Source: Pseudoalteromonas sp. FUC4 (lineage in GTDB: Bacteria > Pseudomonadota > Gammaproteobacteria > Enterobacterales > Alteromonadaceae). Taken from it: a stretch of DNA of 64,000 nucleotides. How positions within the stretch are numbered: position 1 is the stretch's first letter; every line of letters starts with the position of its first letter. The notes below the pieces were generated by a model. The model had not been told where the DNA came from. It did not search any database and saw only the letters and a program-made list of their open reading frames with translations. Shown in pieces: positions 57,480 through 64,000 of the stretch. Location of the stretch: NCBI RefSeq assembly GCF_008370255.1, contig NZ_SEUI01000004.1, positions 455,090 through 519,089 of the forward strand, given 5' to 3'. The position numbers and the translations under genes were made by a program.

Positions 57480-58400
57480 ATGTCTGATCAAGAGTGCAAA
57501 TGCCCACCACCAGGCCTACCAGCATGGATGGGAACGTTTGCCGATTTAATGTCACTGTTAATGTGCTTTTTTGTACTCTTGCTTGCGTTTTCAGAAATGG
57601 ATGTACTTAAGTTTAAACAAATTGCGGGCTCTATGAAGTTTGCTTTTGGTGTGCAGAATAAAATTGAAGTGAAAGATATTCCTAAAGGTACCTCTGTTAT
57701 TGCCATGGAGTTTACCCCAGGCAAACCAGAGCCAACCCCAATAGAAACCATTCAGCAGCAAACAGTCGAAATGACTCAACAAATGTTAGAGTTTCAGGCT
57801 GGTGATGAAAGCTCAGCTGGCGGCAGGCAAGAGCAACGCGGAGATAAACGCGGTGGGGAATCTCGTAGTACTTCTCAAGAGCAATCGTCAGAGCAAGCAA
57901 CTTCAGCAGCCGATCAGGAACAAACTAACGAGCTTGTTAAAAAAATTGCACAACAACTTGAAAAACAAATAATTGATGGCGCAATTGAGCTTGAGTCTTT
58001 AGGGCAGCAAATTATTATTCGCATAAGAGAGAATGGTTCATTTCCTTCAGGTAGTGCATTTTTACAGCCTAAGTTTAAACCTATAATTCAAGATATTGGT
58101 GTGCTGTTAAAAGATGTACCCGGTGAAATAACAGTATCTGGACATACTGATGATTTTCAGGTGTCGAATGAGTTATATATTAATAATTGGGATTTATCGT
58201 CAAAGCGAGCAGTAGCCGTTGCAAGTGAACTGCAAAAAGTCCAAGGATTTGATAAAACCCGAATGATGGTGGTTGGTCGAGCTGAAACACGACCACTTGT
58301 ACCGAATGACACCGATGAAGATCGCCGCAGGAATCGCCGAGTAGAAATATCTATATTACAAGGTAAAGCAAAAGAGTCAGCTCCTATAGATGTAAGATAA
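57480..58400 (+). CDS. pomB: Flagellar motor stator subunit PomB
   Basis: 306 residues. A single membrane helix starts with the essential acidic residue Asp22 in TFADLMSLLMCFFV; the C-terminal OmpA-like peptidoglycan-binding domain includes VSGHTDDFQVSNE and RRNRRVEI. A Gln/Glu/Ser-rich linker joins them. Starts two bases after pomA. Confidence 0.93.
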   Translation: MSDQECKCPPPGLPAWMGTFADLMSLLMCFFVLLLAFSEMDVLKFKQIAGSMKFAFGVQNKIEVKDIPKGTSVIAMEFTPGKPEPTPIETIQQQTVEMTQQMLEFQAGDESSAGGRQEQRGDKRGGESRSTSQEQSSEQATSAADQEQTNELVKKIAQQLEKQIIDGAIELESLGQQIIIRIRENGSFPSGSAFLQPKFKPIIQDIGVLLKDVPGEITVSGHTDDFQVSNELYINNWDLSSKRAVAVASELQKVQGFDKTRMMVVGRAETRPLVPNDTDEDRRRNRRVEISILQGKAKESAPIDVR

Positions 58401-58468
58401 CTTTTATTGGCAAACACACTTATTTATCATAAAGTATGGTTCCTTTAACAAATGTAATGGAATAGTTT

Positions 58469-58543
58469 ATGAAAAAGGTCGATAAGTTTAGTTATATGCC
58501 AGGAAATGGTGGCGGTAATGACGAAGATGAAAAAAAGACTTGA
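58469..58543 (+). CDS. Putative 24-residue ORF
   Basis: ATG to TGA encodes a peptide beginning MKKVDKFSYMPGNGGGNDED and ending EKKT. It is basic at the start, glycine-rich in the middle and acidic at the end. It has a weak ribosome site (TGGAA) and stops 9 bases before the next gene. It may be a small protein or a leader of the membrane-protein gene, or chance. Confidence 0.35.
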   Translation: MKKVDKFSYMPGNGGGNDEDEKKT

Positions 58544-58552
58544 TTAACTCTA

Positions 58553-59041
58553 ATGCCTGAATGGTTTTTAACGACTATATTAATATTAGATACTAGTTGG
58601 GTGTTTGTTTTAAGCCCTGCTATTTTCATCTTTTATTTTAGAAAAGATTATTTGGCCCTGCGTTTCGCTTTAATTACAGCTGCTTTTTTTTTATATGGAA
58701 CCATTATTCATCCTTACTTGAAAGAGTTTGATAGTGGGATTTATGTTTATCGATATCTTGTATGGGCTTTTAATGACATTGCTTGGATGGCACTTATTGC
58801 ATATCTAGGTTTAAAAGATAAAGTTTATTTATGGCAATGTGTGGTAGGCCAGTTAGTTGTTATTATGGCACCAATTTTACAACTTTTCCGTGTTGTCGAC
58901 CGCCATTTATGGGATATTTCTTATAGTACATACATTTATAAAACCTTATTGCCATTTATTAATATAGGCACCGTTGTTGTTTGTTATCTTCCGCTTATTT
59001 ATATTTTAACAAAAGACAAAAAAAGCCCAGCTAGCCAATAG
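58553..59041 (+). CDS. Hypothetical membrane protein
   Basis: 162 residues with four or five hydrophobic segments (the first near residues 5-28) and a charged tail DKKSPASQ. I do not recognise the family. There are no catalytic residues. It lies directly after a 24-residue ORF and 70 bases before topB. Confidence 0.6.
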   Translation: MPEWFLTTILILDTSWVFVLSPAIFIFYFRKDYLALRFALITAAFFLYGTIIHPYLKEFDSGIYVYRYLVWAFNDIAWMALIAYLGLKDKVYLWQCVVGQLVVIMAPILQLFRVVDRHLWDISYSTYIYKTLLPFINIGTVVVCYLPLIYILTKDKKSPASQ

Positions 59042-59111
59042 TTACAAAAAGTTCCCTCCTTTAAAATAGCTGTGCTAAACTACTGTTTATACAAACAGTG
59101 GTGAGCAGGCT

Positions 59112-61052
59112 ATGAAACTCTACATTGCAGAAAAACCGTCACTAGGCCGTGCTATTGCAGACGCCTTACCCAAACCACATAAAAAGCATGATGGTTATAT
59201 AGAGGTTGCTAATGGCGATTGTGTCTCATGGTGTATTGGGCATTTGCTAGAACAAGCAGAACCCGATGACTATGATGAGCGCTTTAAAAAGTGGCAGTTT
59301 AAACACTTACCTATCATACCTGAACAGTGGAAGTTAAAAGCTAAAACCAAAACACGCAAACAGCTCACTGTTTTAAAAAAATTAATTAAACAAGCTTCAC
59401 AACTTATTCATGCTGGCGATCCAGACCGTGAAGGCCAGCTTCTGGTCGACCAAGTAATAGAAGAAGCTAAAATAAGTCAGGCTAAAAAACAAAGTGCGCA
59501 ACGTTTACTCATTAGTGATTTAAACTTATCGGCGGTAAAAAAATCACTGGGTACTATGCGTTCTAATCGAGATTTTATTCCGTTAAGTGTATCTGCTTTA
59601 GCGCGCTCTCGTGCTGATTGGCTATTTGGTATGAATTTAACGCGTGCATATACATTAGCTGGGCAAAAAGCAGGATTTGGTAATGTGCTTTCGGTAGGGC
59701 GGGTTCAAACCCCTATTTTAGGTCTTGTTGTTAATAGAGATAACGAAATAGCGAACTTTGTACCTAAGCCTTTTTACGATGTATTGGCGCATTTACTTAC
59801 TCCAGATAATCAGCCATTCATAGCTAAGTGGGTTCCTAGTAAAGCATGTGAGCCACATCAAGATGAAGAAGGACGAATACTTAACAAAGCACTCGCACAA
59901 AATGTTGCTTCACGCATTACAAAGCAAAATGCTGAGCTTACTTCACTCGATCAAAAACAAAAAAAACAAAGTGCTCCATTACCGTATAACTTATCAGCCC
60001 TACAAATAGATGCGGCTAAAGCATTTGGTATGCCAGCTCAAAAGGTGTTGGACATTTGCCAAATACTTTACGAACGTCATAAACTAATTACTTACCCACG
60101 CTCTGATAATCGTTATTTACCTAAAGATCACCATCAAGATGCATCTGCTATTTTTAAAGCTATAAGTGCTAATGGTGGGCAAAGTAGTGAATTAGTAAAC
60201 GGGGCTGATGTAAAAAAGCGTAGTAAATGTTTTAACGATTCAAAAGTGGCTGCTCATCATGCCATTGTGCCTACGGCTAAGCAGTTAAAGTCAGCGAGTT
60301 TGAGCGGTGACGAAATGAAGGTATATCAATTAATAAGCCGCCATTACCTAATTCAGTTTTATCCGGACTATATATATAACGAAACTAAAGCAGAGATAAC
60401 AATCGCTGGCGGATTATTTAAAGCAAATGCAAAACAAGATGTAAGTTTGGGCTTTAAGGTGTTAATGGGTAAGTCTGAATTAAAAGATGAAGCTACGTTA
60501 CCTCCTTTAACAAAGGGTATGTCTCTTTTTTGTGAGCAAGGCGAAGTAGTCGAAAAGCATACATCACCCCCTGCTTATTTTACCGATGCTACATTATTGG
60601 CTGCGATGACCGGTATTAGTCGTTATGTTAAAGATCCACAAATTAAAAAAGTATTAAAAGACACTGATGGTTTAGGTACGGAGGCAACACGTGCGGGAAT
60701 AATCGAGTTGCTATTTAAGCGGCGTTTTTTAAAACGTGAAGGTAAGTCAATTAGAGCGACCGAAACGGGACTTGCTCTTATTAGCGTATTACCACAAGGT
60801 TTAGCGAGTCCTGATTTAACCGCAAAGTGGGAATCGAGCCTAGGTGATATCGCGCAGCAAGTAATGAGTTATCAGCAATTTTTGCAACCGTTACTTGCAG
60901 ACTTAAATGGGTTTGTACAATTAGCAGCAAACTGCGATAGCAATGCATTTGCAAAGTTACCAAAAACCTCAGCTAAAAAACGTTTTGCTAAACGGAGTGG
61001 GAAAGCAACGTCTAAAAAATCGAGTTATAAAAATAGCTCAGCAGCAACTTAA
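59112..61052 (+). CDS. topB: DNA topoisomerase III
   Basis: 646 residues, type IA. The TOPRIM opening MKLYIAEKPSLGRAIADAL and HAGDPDREGQLLVDQV carry the metal acids; the catalytic tyrosine is in LITYPRSDNRY. It decatenates single-stranded DNA. The C-terminus is Lys/Ser-rich, with no zinc ribbon. Confidence 0.94.
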   Translation: MKLYIAEKPSLGRAIADALPKPHKKHDGYIEVANGDCVSWCIGHLLEQAEPDDYDERFKKWQFKHLPIIPEQWKLKAKTKTRKQLTVLKKLIKQASQLIHAGDPDREGQLLVDQVIEEAKISQAKKQSAQRLLISDLNLSAVKKSLGTMRSNRDFIPLSVSALARSRADWLFGMNLTRAYTLAGQKAGFGNVLSVGRVQTPILGLVVNRDNEIANFVPKPFYDVLAHLLTPDNQPFIAKWVPSKACEPHQDEEGRILNKALAQNVASRITKQNAELTSLDQKQKKQSAPLPYNLSALQIDAAKAFGMPAQKVLDICQILYERHKLITYPRSDNRYLPKDHHQDASAIFKAISANGGQSSELVNGADVKKRSKCFNDSKVAAHHAIVPTAKQLKSASLSGDEMKVYQLISRHYLIQFYPDYIYNETKAEITIAGGLFKANAKQDVSLGFKVLMGKSELKDEATLPPLTKGMSLFCEQGEVVEKHTSPPAYFTDATLLAAMTGISRYVKDPQIKKVLKDTDGLGTEATRAGIIELLFKRRFLKREGKSIRATETGLALISVLPQGLASPDLTAKWESSLGDIAQQVMSYQQFLQPLLADLNGFVQLAANCDSNAFAKLPKTSAKKRFAKRSGKATSKKSSYKNSSAAT

Positions 61053-61065
61053 CGCTGAGCTATTT
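61031..61065 (-). terminator. Hairpin terminator for the amidohydrolase gene
   Basis: AAATAGCTCAGC / GCTGAGCTATTT, 11-base loop. On the minus strand it is followed by TTTTTATAA. It overlaps the topB stop codon. Confidence 0.65.
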
Positions 61066-61076
61066 AAAACAACGTT

Positions 61077-62387
61077 TTATTGATTAAACAAAGCGACCGC
61101 AGCATTACTCATAGCTTTTATTCCGGTAGGAATAGCAACTTTATAATCAGGTGCGAATTTACTAGAGTGTAGGGAAGGGAGAACCTCACCTGTTTTTATC
61201 GAATCTGCATATTGTGCTTGGTTTACACCACCTAGCCAAAATAAGGTAATAGGGATATTTTCTTTGGTGCGTCCGTATAGGCCAAAGTCTTCACCAGCCA
61301 TTACAGCTTGTGTTTCAAGTACATTAGTATCGCCAATTGCGCTTGCGATAGACTGTCTAACAATATCTGTTTGTGCTGGGTTATTATAAGTAGATGGAAT
61401 AGATTCATCTTCATGTACATATACTACAGGGTAGTTTGATTCATCTAATCCAGCACTTTGTGCAATACCTGCAGTGATTCGTTTGATTGCTGCTATTTGA
61501 GCGCTTCTTACATCGGGGTTATAGCTTCTGAGAGTGAGTTGTAACTTTACTTCATCCGAAATAACATTATGTTTTGAACCACCATGAATAGACCCAACAG
61601 TAATAACTGAAGGCTCAAGCGGTGACAGTTCTCGGGAAGTAATTGTTTGCAGAGCAAGTACAGTGCGTGCAGCTATAACTACAGGATCTATAGTTGTATG
61701 CGGGTAAGCACCATGACCACCTTTACCTTTAATTGTAATATCGACAGAATCTACACTTGCCATCGTATATTCATTTTTCATTGATACCTTACCAGCGGGG
61801 ACGCTAGCGCTTACATGTAAAGCAATTATATGATCAGGTTTTTCATATTTACTAAATAGTCCTTCGCCTAACATGGCTTTAGCACCGCCACCTACTTCTT
61901 CGGCGGGCTGTGCAACCATCATCAAAGTGCCTTTCCATTGATCTTTGTGTACTATTAATTGCTCAGCAGTACCAATAAAAGAGCTCATGTGAATATCGTG
62001 GCCACAACCGTGCATTACACCTACTTTTGCACCGTGCTCATCTATTACTTTGACTTTTGAGGCATAGGACTTTCCTGTCTGCTCTATAATAGGTAAGCCA
62101 TCGGTGTCTGTACGGATCATCACGGTTGGACCGTTTCCGTTTTTGTAAATGCCGACAACACCAAAGCCACCTACATTACTTGTTACTTTAAAACCCAGCT
62201 GAGTTAATCTATCTGCTAATTTTTTACCTGTTTTTTGTTCGTGATAAGAGAGCTCTGGGGATTGGTGTAAGTCGAGGTAAAACTTTTCAATAGCAGGCAT
62301 GGTTTTGCTTAAATTCAGATCGAGTCCATTTGCTTGTATTAATGGGCTTGCTAATAAAAGTATTGCACTTAGGTAAGTTAATTTCAT
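61077..62387 (-). CDS. Periplasmic M20 family amidohydrolase
   Basis: 436 residues with a signal peptide (MKLTYLSAILLLASPLIQA). Metal-site motifs of the M20D group: MHGCGHDIHMSSF, QPAEEVGGGAKAM and GEDFGLYGR. It likely hydrolyses N-acyl amino acids or related amides, like hippurate or indole-acetyl-amino-acid hydrolases; the substrate cannot be read. Monocistronic. Confidence 0.88.
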   Translation of the reverse strand: MKLTYLSAILLLASPLIQANGLDLNLSKTMPAIEKFYLDLHQSPELSYHEQKTGKKLADRLTQLGFKVTSNVGGFGVVGIYKNGNGPTVMIRTDTDGLPIIEQTGKSYASKVKVIDEHGAKVGVMHGCGHDIHMSSFIGTAEQLIVHKDQWKGTLMMVAQPAEEVGGGAKAMLGEGLFSKYEKPDHIIALHVSASVPAGKVSMKNEYTMASVDSVDITIKGKGGHGAYPHTTIDPVVIAARTVLALQTITSRELSPLEPSVITVGSIHGGSKHNVISDEVKLQLTLRSYNPDVRSAQIAAIKRITAGIAQSAGLDESNYPVVYVHEDESIPSTYNNPAQTDIVRQSIASAIGDTNVLETQAVMAGEDFGLYGRTKENIPITLFWLGGVNQAQYADSIKTGEVLPSLHSSKFAPDYKVAIPTGIKAMSNAAVALFNQ

Positions 62388-62477
62388 ATTTTTCCTTATT
62401 GTTGAATATGTATACCGAGTGATTTAGGTATATGACTTGTAATTATTATGTTCACCACCATATAAAAACCTAAATAG

Positions 62478-63356
62478 ATGAATATGGCAATCAATTCAAT
62501 GAGCAACATAGTTAGTATTAATGCGCAAAACCTTCAACAAGTACTCGGTGAAACATCACAGCAAAAATTGGTGTTGCTTAATTTTTTCTCTCCTCAAAGT
62601 CCTGACTGTATCGGACAGGCTGCAATTTTAGAAAAAGTAGCGGCTGAATATGCAAGCTATATAGTAGTAGCAAACCTAGATTGCGATGCAGAGCAAGCTC
62701 TTGCTTCTCAACTTGCGCAACAAGTTGGCCTTCAAACACTGCCTACGCTTGTATTATTAAAAGATTCTGCACCAGTAGATTTACTTGCAGGTGTTCAAAG
62801 TGAGGCACAAATACGCGAAGCCCTAGCAAAGCATTTACCTGCGCAACAAGACTTACTGTTAGAGCAAGCAAAACAAGCGTTATTAAAGTCAGATTTAAAT
62901 GCTGCATTTAATTATGCAAAGCAAGCTTATGAAATAGACAGCAGTAATGCACGCATTAAATTAGTGCTTGCAGACATATGTATTCAAATTCACAAGGTAG
63001 ATGAAGCCCAAGCGCTTATAAATACAATAGATGCACAAGAGCAAGATGCTTACTTTAATAATATAAAAGCAAAATGCGAAGCTGCGCTTGAAGCAAAAGA
63101 CTCACCAGAGATTAAAGAAAAGCAACAACAGGTAGAAAAGTACCCAAATGACTTAGAATTAAAAGAAGAGCTCAGTATTTTACTCAATGAAGCTGGCAGA
63201 AAAGAAGAAGCATTGGATGTACTATTTACCGTGCTGCAAAAAGATCTGAATTTCAATGAAGCAAAATCAAGCTTTTTAGCAATTATTGCCTCTTTACCCG
63301 ATGGCGATGCACTCGCAGCTAAGTATCGTCGCAAGTTATATAGTATTTTATATTAG
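62478..63356 (+). CDS. CnoX/YbbN-like thioredoxin-fold co-chaperone
   Basis: 292 residues. A thioredoxin-like domain (about 15-120) is followed by TPR-like repeats and the ending DALAAKYRRKLYSILY, as in E. coli CnoX/YbbN. The usual CxxC is replaced by SPQSPDCIG, with only one Cys, so it is probably not a disulfide reductase but a holdase linked to GroEL/DnaK. Start is uncertain between three nearby ATGs (62478, 62484, 62499); no clear ribosome site. Confidence 0.85.
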   Translation: MNMAINSMSNIVSINAQNLQQVLGETSQQKLVLLNFFSPQSPDCIGQAAILEKVAAEYASYIVVANLDCDAEQALASQLAQQVGLQTLPTLVLLKDSAPVDLLAGVQSEAQIREALAKHLPAQQDLLLEQAKQALLKSDLNAAFNYAKQAYEIDSSNARIKLVLADICIQIHKVDEAQALINTIDAQEQDAYFNNIKAKCEAALEAKDSPEIKEKQQQVEKYPNDLELKEELSILLNEAGRKEEALDVLFTVLQKDLNFNEAKSSFLAIIASLPDGDALAAKYRRKLYSILY

Positions 63357-63379
63357 AATCTAATAACTATTACTTTTGA

Positions 63380-63407
63380 GAAGCACCTACATAAGGTGCT
63401 TTTTGCA
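63380..63407 (+). terminator. Intrinsic terminator after the CnoX-like gene
   Basis: AAGCACCT / AGGTGCTT with a six-base loop and a T run. Confidence 0.85.
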
Positions 63408-63462
63408 TTTTTAGGGTTTTAATTAAAAGCTTTATCATGGTTTAGCTATGTAAAAACAAGAG

Positions 63463-63486
63463 TTATCAACAGGTTTTTGTGGGTAA
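63463..63486. promoter_or_regulatory. Inverted pair of DnaA-box-like 9-mers
   Basis: TTATCAACA (63463-63471, plus) and TGTGGGTAA (63478-63486, i.e. TTACCCACA on minus). Each differs by one base from the DnaA consensus TTATCCACA. They face each other with six bases between, about 65 bp before the first rRNA promoter. Confidence 0.4.
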
Positions 63487-63550
63487 CTTGTGCTTATCAT
63501 GTGTGCTTGCTTGGGGCTTAATTTTAATTACTATTTTATGCAAATAACGC

Positions 63551-63578
63551 TTGCGTAAAATTCGCCGCTCCCTATAAT
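63551..63578 (+). promoter_or_regulatory. rRNA operon promoter P1
   Basis: TTGCGT, 16 bases, then TATAAT, followed by the G/C-rich discriminator GCGACCCC that is typical of stringently controlled rRNA promoters. Confidence 0.8.
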
Positions 63579-63684
63579 GCGACCCCACTGAGACGGGAAA
63601 CGCCAACGCATAGCGAGGCACGAACTACTCAGGGTGTTAAGTAAAACTTAGATTGAATCTTTTTAGAAAGTTTAAATTTAAGTA

Positions 63685-63712
63685 TTGACAAAAAAATAGG
63701 AAAGCGTAATAT
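63685..63712 (+). promoter_or_regulatory. rRNA operon promoter P2
   Basis: TTGACA, 16 bases, then TAATAT, preceded by an A/T-rich UP-element-like stretch and followed by GCGCAGCCC. Confidence 0.8.
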
Positions 63713-63754
63713 GCGCAGCCCTAGCGAGATAAAGTTTAACTATATCATCGCAAC

Positions 63755-63766
63755 GTTCTTTAACAA
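63755..63766 (+). promoter_or_regulatory. boxA antitermination site
   Basis: GTTCTTTAACAA closely matches the rRNA boxA consensus TGCTCTTTAACA. It recruits NusB and NusE; nusB is in this window. Confidence 0.85.
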
Positions 63767-63978
63767 TATAAAGCAATCATCTGTGTGGGCACTCGTACAG
63801 ATTGAGTTCTAACAGCCAACCTACTTAGGTAGCGAGGCAAACAAATTAGAGTCTCAATTGAAAACTGAGTGACCAACAGAATAGTTATTTCGGTAATTAT
63901 TCGGCACAGTCAATTCAATATCGAAAGATATTAAAAAATTCAGAATTCATTGAGCTGTCGAAAGACATAAAACTTTTT

Positions 63979-64000
63979 AATTGAAGAGTTTGATCATGGC
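63979..64000 (+). rRNA. 16S rRNA, first bases only
   Basis: AATTGAAGAGTTTGATCATG is the conserved 5' end of bacterial 16S rRNA; the gene continues past the window. The exact mature 5' end may differ by a base or two. Confidence 0.93.

Larger units (their letters stand above)
63357..63978 (+). other. rRNA operon leader region, 622 bases
   Basis: No ORF. It holds a terminator, a DnaA-box-like pair, two promoters, boxA and the start of 16S rRNA, each listed separately. Confidence 0.75.

Overview
The window looks like part of the main chromosome of a marine gammaproteobacterium of the order Alteromonadales, most likely Pseudoalteromonas or a close relative. This is an inference from low G+C, the gene orders dksA-gluQRS-pcnB-folK-panB-panC and epd-pgk-fba, the sodium-type flagellar stator pomA-pomB, a RibB with a degenerate GTP-cyclohydrolase half, and a short intergenic repeat with ATACCAATT ends. 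Nearly all genes are core metabolic, regulatory or information-processing genes. There is no prophage, integron, CRISPR array, transposase or tRNA gene.

Layout. 1-4683: tail of a diguanylate cyclase, a surface lipoprotein and a DUF2339 membrane protein. 4801-13254: an acetate/short-chain carboxylate module: a CrbS-type transporter/histidine-kinase fusion, divergent from a two-subunit sodium:solute symporter, followed by a cNMP/CBS/nucleotidyltransferase protein and a DEDDh exonuclease. 13424-16172: a probably acquired DUF3644 (HEPN-like) gene, a SIMPL-domain protein and a peroxiredoxin-like protein. 16351-19873: epd-pgk-fba. 19874-20591: a 718-base non-coding region with a GATC-rich array of seven 21-bp repeats, then a Pho box. 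20592-23738: phoB, phoR and pstS. 23971-29372 (minus): a small cysteine-rich lipoprotein and the panC/panB/folK/pcnB/gluQRS/dksA cluster. 29680-37683: sfsA, pepB, a phosphoribosyltransferase, a Crp/Fnr-type regulator, a YgjV-like protein, rdgC, a sensor kinase and a lone receiver. 37764-42569: thr leader, attenuator and thrABC. 42839-50091: glyA, nrdR, ribD-ribE-ribBX-ribH, nusB, thiL and pgpA. 50129-53215: a periplasmic-sensing diguanylate cyclase. 53288-56388 (minus): xseB-ispA-dxs. 56710-58400: pomA-pomB behind a sigma-28-like promoter. 58469-63356: a tiny ORF, a membrane protein, topB, an M20 amidohydrolase and a CnoX-like protein. 63357-64000: leader of a ribosomal RNA operon with two promoters and boxA; the window ends just inside 16S rRNA.

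How the genes work together. The CrbS-like sensor probably controls acetate use and sits beside its likely transporter. PhoB/PhoR should drive pstS through a long tandem Pho-box array. The thr operon is attenuated by a Thr/Ile-rich leader peptide. The rib-nusB-thiL-pgpA order is the usual gammaproteobacterial one, but a terminator-like hairpin lies between the ribosome-binding site and the start codon of thiL.

The most unusual element is the 19964-20324 repeat array. It has seven copies of GGCTTRGTAAA-N4-TGATCY, arranged as three minus-strand copies, an 82-bp gap, three plus-strand copies and one further plus-strand copy. Copies are spaced 30-32 bp, and 13 GATC sites fall within about 455 bp. 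I could not match it to a described element. Other items worth a second look are a twin-CX3C lipoprotein, a likely AUU start codon on pcnB, miniature inverted-repeat elements abutting stop codons, and an inverted DnaA-box-like pair ahead of the rRNA promoters.
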